Shown: positions 37,648 to 49,560 of the stretch, in pieces
How the letters are laid out: the number at the start of each line of letters is the position of its first letter
Numbering within the stretch: the stretch's first letter is position 1
Assembly: GCA_023213395.1 (NCBI GenBank)
Contig: CM041465.1
Location: 201,073,741-201,137,740 of the forward strand
DNA from: Cycas panzhihuaensis
Taxonomy: Eukaryota; Cycadophyta
Direction: 5' to 3'
DNA length: 64,000 bases
The notes under the pieces: model-generated
What the model was told of the DNA's origin: nothing
What the model saw: the letters and a program-made list of their open reading frames with translations, nothing else
The model's database searches: none
Program-made: the position numbers and the translations under genes

Positions 37648-38725
37648 CTAAGGTTTAATCATTAAGGAAAAAGGGTTTTAGAATCTAGTTTGCCATCTTT
37701 TAGAGCCATTTGAATGTTATTTTTAGGTACTTTTTAGCGCCTATTTTTAACCTTTCAAAATATCATTCTTTGAAGAGATTTTTCAAGTTTTTAAGAGCTA
37801 TTTTATCATATATTTATTAAATATTTTTAGGAATATTATTTCATAAGATTCCTAAAGTTTTTAAGAAGTTGTTTTATGATATCTTTACTAATATTTTTTG
37901 AAACTATTTTGAAGCAAGTTAAAGATACTAAAAATATTATTATTGAAGTTGTAGCAAAAGAATTTTATGATAAAAATGAAGGCAGTTTTTATATGTTAAA
38001 AGAGTGTTTTGTGGCCTAATTTTTAATGCATCTGGCTAGTTAAAAAATTAACATGCAAGTTCTCATTTGGTCACAAATCAAGTATTATAAAACTATTATT
38101 TTAGAGAAAAAATAGAAGAAGATTAGTTACTCATGTAGGCCTAATTACCCTACAGCTATAACAAAGCATGTTATTAAAAGGAGTAAGGAAAATACAAAAA
38201 AGATGCTCTATACCTATTTGAAGCTATATTTCTACTAGATAATGCATTGTTAAAGCTACTTTAAAATCTTTTAAGGGCTCAAGTAAATTAAAAAAAAAAA
38301 AAGAGAAATATGTAAAGTTTTATTGTTGAAGGGCTTGTTAATGTGAAATGTGTTATAATTTGTTAAGTAGATATGTTTCAACAAGTTTTGCTTCATAACC
38401 TTTCTTTTGTTGTGATACATTTCATGCATAGGGAAACTATTTTTCTTAATATTATTATAGAACTACTAAAAACTCTCTAAAGTCCACTTATTAACAAAAA
38501 ATCAGTAAAAAGTTGGTGTTTATAGTTTATCTTTTCATTATTTAGTATTTGTCCATGAATGTAATAACACCTAGATCATCACTCAACATATCATTAAAGC
38601 AACATCACATATTGATTTATATGTCCATCTACCATACATGATCTCTTCCTAAATTAAAGTAAAATTATCAATCTTTGTAGGACTCCAGAGAGTAAATTAT
38701 CCCTAGAAATATTATAATCTTTTAA

Positions 38726-38727
<2 letters not shown>

Positions 38728-38781
<54 letters not shown>
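38728..38781. repeat. (TA)n microsatellite
   Basis: Uninterrupted TA run of about 27 units. Confidence 0.98.
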
Positions 38782-38783
<2 letters not shown>

Positions 38784-39110
38784 AAGGTAGATATAGTGGA
38801 AGGAAACCAATTATAATTAATTTAAATTATTGCCTCAAATCTCATATCCTTCAGTGTGAGGTTAGATTAGTGGTAGAAATGAAGGTCATAGTTTAATCTA
38901 CAAACAAAGGTATATTATAAGGAATATCCATGTCACTGGGCCATATAATGGAACATGCAGTATATTTGAGTAGAGATAGTACTAGAAGAACATAAAACCT
39001 CATAGTAGTATTGGTGATATAAGAAGTGTATAGTAATGTAGTGTAGATAATAAAAATGTAGATGAGATAAAGCAACCACCATTGTGATGATAAAACCAAA
39101 GGTAATAATC

Positions 39111-39221
39111 ATGTGTATGTGTGTATGTATGTGTGTGTGTGTGTATGTGTGTGTATGTATATATGTATATATAAATATGTATATGTGTGTGTGTGTGTAT
39201 GTGTGTATATACATGTATACC
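39111..39221. repeat. Compound (TG)n/(TA)n microsatellite
   Basis: Alternating TG and TATG tracts; all open frames across it are repeat artefacts. Confidence 0.95.
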
Positions 39222-40630
39222 TATCTTAGAAAAGGGCATCATATCATAACAATGGTTGTGAAAGAATAAACAACCTAAGTAAAAGAATGGAGATGATAAA
39301 AGTGTGTGACTACTACTATAGCCCTATACATATTAAAGCAATAAAAAATGAACACCCCACCCTGCACAAATAAAATGCAAATAAAATGTGTATAGTGGTA
39401 GATGACCCCCCTACAACCTGTCATCAACACTTACACATAGTGAAAACAAACCTTAAAAATGATAATAACCTTATCTTTTCTAAAATATTATGATAAATAT
39501 TTTATTTCAATATATTGTATTTGGATTTTTTTGGTGGATTCATTATTTTGCATCTTCACAGGTGTAAGATGTTTTTACAAAAGGATTAAAATAATTTATA
39601 TTTACAAAAGTGTAATAAATCAATTTTAATATTTTTTTAAGTTTTCCAACCCCTAGTTGATCAACCCTCTTATCATATGCATTACCCATATGACTTCCAA
39701 CTTACTGCTAAACGGGACAAGCCTTTGTTTTCAAACTCTTAAGAGGTCATTGTCACTTTTTTTAGCGATATTTTGAGTATATGGACTTTGATTTCAATTT
39801 CATTAGTTGTGTTAGATTCGTAACTCAGAGATCTTCAATTGCACAGATCACTTGACATTTTTTTAAGCTAGTTTAATATAGAAATTTTAGTTCAAAGTTA
39901 AAGTTTTTTTTTTTTCATTTAGTTCTTTGTGATTCTTTTATCATTATCAGGCATATTAATATAGTTTTTAAGGTTTCATATCATCTTTTACACATTATCT
40001 TGATGTAATATACCCCAAATGAGGGGGTAAAATGTAAAATGTATTATATAAGCTTATTTTAAATTCTTGAGAACCTATCTATCATTAAATTTATCATTAA
40101 AGAAAGTCATTGTTCATTATATTTAAGTCGCATCTAATTTTTAGTCATATTTATGACATCAATACTAGACATATGTAAGTTTATAGTGACATGTTTAACC
40201 CCATAGAGGAATGTTTAAAATCCCATAATGGAAATTAGAGGCCATAATTCTCTTATGAGACCCTAGAGACTTTTGTTTATAGCCATAGATGCCAAAAAAC
40301 TATTATATTATCTCATATTGGTAAGAGGTAGGACCTCTTTTCAACTACTCACACATTTTTACTTTAGCTCACGTATTTAACCATATAGGATAGCATGCTC
40401 ATAAGGTGTAGCTAACTTAATGTTAATTGTACCACATACATGAAGGAGCATCCTAATTAACTGATAATCATAATGGCTAATTACCCATGTGATTTAGTGG
40501 ATGGAGCTCAATTCATATAGATGACAATAACATTTATGTTATATATAACTACTTATGTTCTAGCATATTTGAAAAGACTAATTTGTATTATTTTTTATAT
40601 AACATTTTATTTGATATAGTTATCTATTAT

Positions 40631-40638
40631 AGGGGGAG
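40631..40638 (+). other. Polypurine tract, family A
   Basis: AGGGGGAG directly before the right-hand LTR. Confidence 0.8.
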
Positions 40639-40977
40639 CATTGGATGTAATATCTAATTACATAATAAACTTTATTCACACTCTATCACATATTATTATA
40701 TTTTATATTGTAGGCCGCTTTGAGTTATGTGGCACATTGAAATGTGTGATAACATACAATAGTTGACCATTGAGGGTTCTCTCACATATGGTGAAGTATT
40801 TTATAAGTATGTATATTATCATTTTCATAATTTAGAGTTTGACCATTCTTCCTAATTCTTATTATACTTAACCCCATGCATATTTTATTTATTTTATGCT
40901 TCATTTCATTATTCTTTTACTAGCTACTCCTTGTTTATCATTGGGTCTATATTACATGCTTCCAACTTATTCTAATA
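40639..40977 (+). repeat. LTR, family A, copy 3
   Basis: Matches copy 2; the start is altered (CATTGGATGTAAT) and the end reads TTCTAATA. It is preceded by a purine tract and also followed by a primer-like site. Confidence 0.88.
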
Positions 40978-40979
40978 TT

Positions 40980-40991
40980 TGATATCATAGC
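40980..40991 (+). other. Second primer-like site after the right-hand LTR
   Basis: TGATATCATAGC, two substitutions from TGGTATCAGAGC, at the same 2-base spacing from the LTR end as at 37636. It implies the LTR also served as a 5' LTR. Confidence 0.65.
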
Positions 40992-42669
40992 TTCACATTC
41001 TAATTCTAACATTAGGATCAACACTCATATAGATCTATTTATTGACTCATGCCTTTACTTAACAATGAGTCTTTATTAACAATGCATGTATGTTTTCGTA
41101 CTCTTAATATACTTTCCACAAGACAATACCATAAGAAGACTAATAAGCACCTATTAAACATTAGGCAAATGAAAATCTTAAATGGAAACCTATATGTGAA
41201 TGAAGTAGGGAGGCTTAAGAATATGGATAAATCAAATGAGTGTAATTAATGGATTCCATATAGATCTTCCTTATGGTAAAATAAATCAAATAAGAAGATG
41301 AAATGAAAAATGAAAGAAATATATAAGAGAGAAATTATTAAACTAAAAATATTATCAAGACAACGTTAGGCCCTCAAATAAACAAAAACACCTCTAGTGC
41401 TAATAAGCATAGAATAAAGATATCTTGAATGATCATTAGTAAAAATCACTAAGTATCACTTCATCATACAAGTGTGGTATCATGTAATAGCATGATATTT
41501 CTATGATAGCCCTTTATGTATGTCTTAAAAGAGAAGGTATAAGGGGTATTTATAGTAATTGATCCCTAAAAATACTAGTAACATTAATTACATAACTTTT
41601 GAGGAATAATTATGAAGTTGTCCTCTAGGCATCATGAGTTTGACCAAATTAGAGAAAGTGGAAATATAAAAAGAGAACAACTCCTTCATATGGTATCTAT
41701 TTTTGAACCATAACCACTTAACTCACATCTAATTGAAGAGATATAGATAAAGAATTAGGTGACACAATCAATTGCATTTAAACATAAGGCTTAAAATGTA
41801 AAAGGAATATAATGTGAGATGAAAAACAACAAAAAAGACTTAAGTTGACCAAAATGAATTACTCAAAGTGTCATTAACTAATGGTTAACTCATAAGATAA
41901 TTAACTCAGAGGAAAACTTAATCCATATAAACTAATTCAAGGGAGTATTGGCTCATGTCAATTAAAAAATATCACTTAGACGAGTAATTAAGAAGTGAAA
42001 CAAAGAAAAGTATACAAAATAAAATAAAATATATGAGATAAAATAAATAAGAGAAAAAAACCACAATGGAAAAAATATATGACTTTGACTATTAAGTATA
42101 TTAACTCAACCTACATAGTTATATCTCTATAATAGAACATATTATTAGGGACAAATCCCATATTATCACTAATAAAGGGAAGATGTGATATATATAAGTA
42201 AACAAGCAAATGCCCAATCAAATGCATATGTAAGAAAAGTGACAAGAAAATATATATGACTAAATGTAATGTTAAGAAAATGATAAGCATCATATGCATA
42301 TATAAGATGTGATGGAAAGAGAATATACTTGAGATTCCTATATTGAGGATAGGAAGCCCAAAATTAGGGAAACAAATTTCTTTAATATATCATTATGGGA
42401 TCCTTATTCTTATGCTTTAGTAATTTGTTTTCTTTATACATATAATGGTACATGCTATAAATGAATAAACTCCATAACTAAAGTTTCTTTGGATATTATT
42501 ATATATTTTGAAGTTATATTCCTTAATTCAAGTAATAATCCCCTTTGGTTAGACTTAGTTAGTTTGGATGTCACTTATTCTTTATTTCCTTGATCTAAAT
42601 AACACATTAATAACTCAATGGATTAGACATGAAGTTTTTTCTCTTAGTATACTAGACTATCATTAGACT
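40992..42669 (+). other. Sequence after the right-hand family A LTR
   Basis: AT-rich with no recognised coding. Possibly the interior of a second family A copy, since a gypsy RT fragment on the same strand follows. Confidence 0.4.
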
Positions 42670-42880
42670 TGCATGAAATTAAATGATGCACATAAACTGA
42701 CATTTAAAATTACACATAAAAATTACAAATTTATAATAATATTATTTGGGTTATCCAATGCATTTATAACTTTCATGTATCTAATGTATAATATCTCTAG
42801 ATCCTACTTAGATAATTTTCTATTGGTCTTCCTAAATAACATACTAATTCATTTCCATAATAGAGAGTACCATCAAGAAT
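42670..42880 (+). pseudogene. Ty3-gypsy reverse transcriptase fragment
   Basis: Reads MKLNDAHKLTFKITHKNYKF then FGLSNAFITFMYLM and LVFLNNILIHFHN. This aligns with the gypsy RT stretch that normally has FGLSNAPATF and the catalytic FDDIL box. Here both catalytic Asp positions read Asn (G-to-A on this strand), so it is inactive. Only about 70 residues are preserved. Confidence 0.8.
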
Positions 42881-44033
42881 ATAGGAGGAGATATAATTGG
42901 ATAACCCCATGAATTGTTAGAAACAATACCAATGTAATGGCCCAAAGGTTCAAAAATTAGGCCAAATACAAATGCATTAGATCTAATGATATGTTTATCA
43001 TAGGATTAAATAATATTATATATATATATAAATAAATATCATATCTTATTAGCCAATCATAATGATCTTTAAGATAATTAAGTAATTTCTTATTTGCTTT
43101 AATTATTTCTCTAATTATAATCAATATATTAATTTCTTAATAATCCTTATTCTTGTTCAATTAGACCTATTTAGGTGTATTATAAATAGTGTATGCGTTC
43201 CTAGAAAACCATACATATTACAAACTTAATATGTGTTTGGGTAAATATAAATGCACTATTTAAGAAGCATCATTTTGAAAAGGTGGTGACAACTAATCTT
43301 AAAAAGATTAAGAGCATAACATACTGGCCCATTCAACCTTTAATAGTAAAAGAAATAGTATCACTAGAACTAGTAGCTTACTATAAAGATATTATGGAGG
43401 TTTATTATCATGTTAAAATTCCATTTTTCACTTTTTAAAAGAAAGGATAAAATTTTAAGCAACCTCAATAACATAAAAAAAAAATCTTTAACAACTTAAA
43501 ACACCTGCTTATAAACATTTATATTTTATTACCTCCCTTGCACCCCCTCAAACCAACATGAATAAAGTTTTCTATATTTATAAATTCAAGTAGAGAGGAT
43601 TTAGTTGTCTACTAAGATGAGATTATATGATAGTACAACATAAGAGTACCTAAGTCAAGAAAAATGAAAGGAACCACCGCATACATGATCTATAATTAGT
43701 TATAATTATTTGTATTTTTAAATTATGGATACATTACTTGCAAATTAAATATCCTAAATTTAGAATGGATCATAAACGTGTATAATACATCTTTATCTAA
43801 CTTTATTTGAATGTAAAACAAAGAATATATATGTAATGACTTAGTGAATTTTTTGATGTGGTTTACATGCTTGGAGAGGAAAATGCAACATCTTTATAAT
43901 ATTACTATAGAATAAAATATAATACAAATAATCATTAAATAATAATTAATAATAGGCAATATAAAGAAAGTTGGGAGACCTTGTCACCATGGAAGAAAGT
44001 TTGATAACTCTATCACTTATGTTAGAAAAAATC
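42881..44033. other. Unassigned AT-rich sequence
   Basis: Nothing recognised on either strand. Confidence 0.4.
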
Positions 44034-44038
44034 TACAA

Positions 44039-44358
44039 TGAAACATACATACATAAATAAGGTGTTTAAGACACAACAATAAACATACTTAAAAATAAAG
44101 TAATCATCAATAAAGAAACAATAAAGCTCATGGGAAATAATCATCTCCAAAAATTATATTTTGAGAAAGTGCATACTTATAAATATATACACCTCATGAA
44201 TGTCTAATTACATTTGAGAACCTTCATTGAGACCTATAAGAGTGCACGTGAAGATGTAAAGATTTACACAACTCTCTATAGGCTCACATATTCATGCCTA
44301 TAAAAGAGAAGGGCTTTGCAAATAGTTTTTCATTAATAATTAAATATTATACTTAACA
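44039..44358 (-). repeat. 3' LTR of the outer element
   Basis: Matches 61807-62118, for example ggtgtttaaga, atcatctccaaa, ggctcacatattcatg and taataattaaa. Ends CTTAACA. Confidence 0.75.
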
Positions 44359-44377
44359 ACCAACCCCCCACCCCTTG
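44359..44377 (-). other. Polypurine tract of the outer element
   Basis: The minus strand reads AAGGGGTGGGGGGTTGGT, then the LTR start TGTTAAG. Confidence 0.7.
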
Positions 44378-44457
44378 CAAACAAAAAAAGAAAATTAAGT
44401 TAAACATAAAATGTAATATCACATAAACATTTTCTCCTCATATAATACAATAAGATG

Positions 44458-44640
44458 TTATTTCCTAAACCAATAAGCTCTCTTCCCATCTAATGATTTA
44501 TGAGCCTTCTTAAACTTGTATCCAATTATTGACATCCATATAAGGTAATGACCATCTACTAAATTGCATTGACAACTAACCATTACATATGCTAATCTTC
44601 TAGGAAGTTTTCTAGTACGTAATTCACCAACTATCAACAC
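44458..44640 (-). other. Unrecognised 60-codon open frame
   Basis: The frame reads from LIVGELRTRKLPRRLAY to KKAHKSLDGKRAYWFRK, basic and with normal-looking amino-acid composition rather than AT-rich noise. I do not recognise it. It lies just inside the purine tract of the outer element, so it may be the end of an element-encoded or captured protein. No start or partner domain was found. Confidence 0.25.
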
Positions 44641-46241
44641 TATATCTTGGTATAATGGCTAGTCTAAATCTCAATTTAGTGGTTGGCCTTGATCATAATA
44701 TTAAATCTTGTCCCTTGTTCCATCATAATGTCAAATCTTAACCCTTGCTTGGTCATAAACATATTTTAGCAACTTTAATATTTAAATAGCATAAAATAAG
44801 TGATAAAATTAATATATTTCATCTCTCTCTCTCTCTTCAAAATAATCGGTTCTCATTATATTAAATATATTAAATGACTTTTTAGCAAATAAAACCATTC
44901 TAGAATTAATAAAATGTCAATTCTCTCTTTTAATGAAGAGGGCATTTTTTTTCCTCATTTTTTCTCTTTAAAGAGATCAACATGTATGGGGGGGAATAAA
45001 TTCTCTCTCTACCTTTTTTTATTAATAAATAAACTAAGGACATTCATTGTTAAACATTCACAAGCATTACTATATACTCAAGAACCCTTAAATTATTAAG
45101 AGAAAGCTAAATCATGCTTCAAATTACTAAAAAAGGACCTTATAAGTATACTAGATTTTAATATACTAATTTCAACTATTAAAATATTTATCGAAGAATC
45201 AATAAAGCATACCTTATAATTAATCAATTCATCTATATCTGAACCCTCTTTCCAATGGTTTAGAGAAATCAAAATTCTATCACTATATACTCAAAATATA
45301 CCAAAAAAGTGGTTGTCTATCATAAAAAAATAAAATTGGGCTAGAAATTTCCTTTTACACTTCAATTTTTTTGCACTTGATTAGGAGAAAACACCATCCC
45401 ATTATAGGAAAAAGGCGATTAGGGGTTGGGTAGACTTGAAGTGACATTATAATATAATTAAATTGCATCTTAACTTTAGAATAAATAAAAATAAAAAGTT
45501 ATGTCATGTGGCTTGCACTTTTGTCATAAACATTTGACGACATATCTCTTCTATTTTAAGCTAAATATGAGGCAACATATCATAAATCTAAGCTTCTCAC
45601 TATATCATGAAGCCTCTGAGATGGATTTCCAACCATATAACTTGAAGAAAATGCAAAAAGCTGAGGTTTTACTAACATGGAATCAACATACTGATGGAAT
45701 CATATGATTTTTATTTTTTAATTTTGAATATAACTGAAGTAAATAATTAATATATAATAATTACCTACATCACAACAATACCTTATAAATCTTTATGCAT
45801 CCCTAGATCATAAAAAAAATGTGGAAAATAGATGGATACATCAACACAAAGTCATCCAACATGTCATTTAGGTTTTTAAATTGTGCATTGATTATGTGTG
45901 CTTCTGTGGGTGGATTTAGAGCCTAAACATTTCTATATCTATGTTGCTAAACAATATATATACCTCCAAACATCAATATTTAGTTCATAAAACCCTTTAT
46001 CAATAAGAAAAATAATTATGAATAATAAAATAGTTCTAATTTTAAATAGAGAGGGAAAACATACGCTGCATTGAATCTCAGTTAGTCATTCTATCAAATC
46101 TAAACTAGGAAACCATAATAAACATGTTGTCCACTGATCAAAGAATATTTCTACAGCCTCATAATCAAAAAATACATAGAAAACAAAGAACTATCAAATA
46201 AATAATCACTTAAAAAGTGCTAAATATTGTTGATTTTTTAA

Positions 46242-46243
<2 letters not shown>

Positions 46244-46276
<33 letters not shown>
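46244..46276. repeat. (CT)n microsatellite
   Basis: Uninterrupted CT run of about 16 units. Confidence 0.97.
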
Positions 46277-46280
<4 letters not shown>

Positions 46281-46634
46281 CATTTTTTAGCATTCCTCTT
46301 TCATCACAGTCATAATTTAATCCAACATTTTAATGCATAGCCAACCCTATACTAAATAATTTCAAATATTATAGAAACACAATTAAAATAGCATTTTAAT
46401 AAAATATTTTATAAAACCATCCATGCATAAAAATTTAAATTCTTTAATGGTCCATCCATGCCTTTCTCCACTGCATCATCTTGCTATATAATTGTCCCTT
46501 TTCAATCTACCTAACTCATCATAAGCACTAGCTTACAAACACTTCAATATTATTAAAGATAATTTAATGGTGAAGAAAAAATAATAAAAAACCTAAGAAG
46601 TCGATTATTTGTCACAATGAATCCTTGTTTGGAG

Positions 46635-47021
46635 TGAAAAATATCTACCTAAGAATATTCTCATATATAGTATGATAAAGGATATGGAAGAGCAAATGCA
46701 ATACCTTTATTAAATTATAAAAGCTAAGATTACAAAATATCTCTTACAAATGGCATAATAGAAATAAATGAGCACTAAAGTACTTTCTCTCAAGAAGGCA
46801 AATTAAACTAATAATCCTTTATAAATAATCTCTAACCTTTAAATAGACAAAAGAGGGTCTCTCTCTTAAACAATCCTATTGGTGGCCCTAACGAGCTTAC
46901 ATATCATTGGAGGGCTCAGCAACCCATATATAAAACTTAATGGATAACACCAATACTTAACCCTTTGATGGATTCTATAAGCTAGTATAATTGTCTGCTT
47001 ATGAAGATGGAGTTATGTTAT
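46635..47021 (-). repeat. 3' LTR of the split chromovirus
   Basis: Shares long blocks with 61029-61431, such as gacaaaagagggtctctctc and acatatcattggagggct. The first few bases at the purine-tract side differ, so the right edge is good to a few bases only. Confidence 0.88.
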
Positions 47022-47031
47022 AGGTCCCCCC
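47022..47031 (-). other. Polypurine tract of the split chromovirus
   Basis: The minus strand reads ATAGGGGGGA next to the LTR. Confidence 0.65.
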
Positions 47032-47039
47032 TATAAGAT

Positions 47040-47639
47040 GTTGAGTTTTTAAAGCATTGGAGATGAGAGTACTAGTTGACAAACTCATCAAATTTTTAAG
47101 TTGCTTCTTTTGCATCATAACTAACCCAATGCACTAGATGCTTAGAAATAGTGTGCCTTTGGAGGTGGCACTAATGATTGGCAAGGATCCATTTTATTAA
47201 AATTGTGAGGTTTTATTCATCATTGGTAATGAGAAGGATGGTATGGGATGTAATGTTTCTACCCAAGTATTTTTTAAGGTAAGAGACACGAAAGATATTA
47301 TATATATTAGTGTCTAGAGGAAGTTCAAGGGCATATACAACTTTACCAATCTTTAAAAGAACTTTATATAGACCATAATAATGGGGGCCTAGCTTATGAC
47401 CTTAATGGGATTTGAGGGATTATTATTTATATAGATGGAGGTGGAGGAAAACTAGATCTTTAATATTAAATGATTGATCAGACTGATGGTAATCAATGAG
47501 TTATTGCATATGATTTCTTACATTAGCTTGGTTTTGCTTAAGGTTAGGAAGGATTTGGTCTATCTCTTAAAGTTTATATTAGGTTAAGGCAATCTAAAAA
47601 TTGGTCACTAAGGTATAATGTGAAGGGGGATGATAATCA
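47040..47639 (-). pseudogene. Chromovirus integrase C-terminus and chromodomain
   Basis: On the minus strand a chromodomain-like stretch, HLVHWVSYDAKEAT followed by KFDEFVN, lies at about 47150-47080. Its single stop falls where Trp is usual (ATW). It is preceded by the post-integrase linker (HNIFHVSSL-like) at about 47300. The chromodomain of such elements binds methylated histone H3 and directs insertion. The rest of the pol gene continues at 56112, across the nested element. Confidence 0.8.
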
Positions 47640-47644
47640 TATAA

Positions 47645-48039
47645 TGTTAGAGTTAATAGTTATCACTCCACTCCCGCCTTCTAACCAGGGGAGCACACCT
47701 CATCTTCTTCAATTCACATATGTGGGTGCTCAACATGTGTAGGTAAGTCAAGGTAAGTTAATATTAATTTGAGTTAAGCTTACTTTGAGTTAAGCTTATA
47801 TTATTTTATTGTAATTTGAATTTAAGGGGTTGAGGAGTTTTCCTCCTCCAAAATTATAAATATTGAGGGGTATGCAACCCTACTGTCTTCAGATACCACC
47901 TACAACATTGCATATTTGTAACTCTCTACAATATGGATTAAATACAATGGCTTTCTTGTTCATGCTACAATGATCTATTGAAGTTTCGATTACTAGATTC
48001 ATGTTCTGCCTTATTCTCCTTACATTTTTATTTCCTTCA
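47645..48039 (+). repeat. 5' LTR of the gag-only element
   Basis: 395 bp, from TGTTAGAGTTAAT to TTTCCTTCA. Shares long identical blocks with 55725-56106 (for example gagcacacctcatcttcttc). Confidence 0.93.
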
Positions 48040-48041
48040 TT

Positions 48042-48137
48042 TGGTATCAAAGCTTAGTTTTGCTCCATTTTGTTTCCTTTATCTGGTATCAGAGCTTAGT
48101 TTTGCTCCATTTTGTTTCCTTTATTTGGTGTCAGAGC
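48042..48137 (+). repeat. Three tandem copies of the primer-binding site
   Basis: TGGTATCAAAGC at 48042, TGGTATCAGAGC at 48084 and TGGTGTCAGAGC at 48126, spaced exactly 42 bp by repeats of ttagttttgctccattttgt. The middle copy is the canonical initiator-Met site. The repeat unit also copies the last bases of the LTR (ttccttt). Confidence 0.92.
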
Positions 48138-48189
48138 TAACGATTGCTGGCTTGCTAAATTTTTTTAAGAAGAGCAATAAGATTTATTA

Positions 48190-49560
48190 GTATTTTAAGG
48201 CAGATTTACTTACAACAACAATATCGGTTATAATTATTTTCTACAAGTTTTTTTTTTCAGCAGTTTCTTATATTTTTATCAAAGATTTACTTATTATTAA
48301 GTTATATTTATGCTATAACAAAGATATTTTAGATTTATGCAGGTGCACAGCTAAAAAATAACAAATATTAAGTTTTATCACTCTACAAGTGGTTTTATCA
48401 ATAGGTTTTATATTATTCTATCATATATTTGGCATTTTTCAGGCATATTTTATCTATTATGTTATATTTTTCTAGATCTACGCAGGATTTTAGCTGTAAA
48501 CTACATTTTTTTCAAAGTTTTCCTCAAATCTGAATTATATTTTTTTAGATCTACACATCTTATCATATATTTGACTATTTTCAAGAATATTTCTATTTAT
48601 TTATCTAATATTTTCTTAGATTTGTGAAGGATTTCAGCTACATGCAATAATTAACAAAATTTACTTCAAGATCTACTATAGTTTTCTCAAATCTGGAATA
48701 TTTTACTCTAGATTTACTAAAGTTTTCTTCAGATCTGAGTTATACTTTTTTAGATCTGCATATTTTACTAAATATTTTACCATTTTCTGCTACATTTGGT
48801 TAAGATCTGCTATATTTCATTTCAGACCTACTTATTTCAGTAATTGTTTCAACATTTTCTAGTACATTTATTTCATATCTATAACATTTGGTTATGATTT
48901 GTTGTATTTTCTTTTATATCTAAATTTTTTCATCACATATTTGACTATATTTTCAAGTATTTTATATATTTGCAAGTGTTTGGTGCATATTTTGCCCAAC
49001 AAACCATATATTATAGTAGATCCACTTATATTTGACTTATGTGGAAGAAGATCTATCTACTAGAAGTTTTTTTTTTAAGATCATTTTCGACTACAAATTT
49101 GCTATAGCTGCTTATCACGTTCCTTGTTTTATTTTCAGATTCAAATATATATATATAGATATATCTTATTTTTTCTAATATATCTACTGTAATATATTTT
49201 AAAATTTTTGGATACAAACGTATATGCATCTTATTTATTTAATATATTTCTGTTGTATTAGAAAATTTTCTGGTTCATTTGTGCTCCATTGAATCAACAA
49301 AAACTACATTGAATCGCCAGTTTTTTTGACTTTATATATAAATATTTTCATTTAAATATTTTTCATTACCATTTTAAGTGATAAGATTGTATATTTCAAC
49401 CTATCTTGGCTAAGCTTTCAGTCTATTTTCTCAGTCTCTTTCATTACCATAGCTTCTTATGTGATTTACGAAGAGCTCATTTGTCATTTCAATTAAAACC
49501 TTTGTATGTCATTACCATTCTTTACATGGCATGATAGTTATCTCTTTATCTTTATATTTA
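48190..49560 (+). repeat. Degenerate repeat array rich in AGATCTRC motifs
   Basis: The motif agatct(a/g)c or a close variant recurs at irregular 20-140 bp intervals, for example near 48331, 48474, 48549, 48614, 48668, 48735, 48755 and 48803, between T-rich tracts. Many copies are followed by atatttt. No coding signal is seen. Confidence 0.55.

Larger units (their letters stand above)
37648..40630 (+). other. Interior of family A element
   Basis: The first 400 bp resemble 8600-8940. No gag or pol found. A TA run, a TG-rich run and an AT-rich block around 39600-39900 are the only landmarks. Confidence 0.5.
37298..40977 (+). mobile_element. Family A LTR element without recognisable genes
   Basis: LTR 37298-37633, primer site 37636-37647, interior with microsatellites but no coding signal, purine tract 40631-40638, LTR 40639-40977. 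A second primer-like site follows the right LTR, so this may be one unit of an LTR-internal-LTR-internal array. No target duplication could be read (the left flank is gtagg). Related to the LTR and leader at 8216. Confidence 0.75.
44379..46634 (-). other. Interior of the outer element, left part
   Basis: No gag or pol recognised. Contains an unassigned small open frame (44458-44640, minus), a short CT tract at about 44822 and the (CT)n run at 46244. About 45230-45290 on the minus strand resembles a leader block seen at about 11200 (accattggaaag-like text). Confidence 0.4.

Noticed and set aside
38893-39269. Several overlapping open frames on both strands
   Set aside because: They are produced by the (TG)n/(TA)n tracts (Thr-His and Val-Cys runs) and have no independent support.
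47978-48190. 70-codon frame with a 14-residue repeat (LVSELSFAPFCF)
   Set aside because: It is the translation of the 42-bp primer-site repeat and the LTR end, not a protein-coding repeat.
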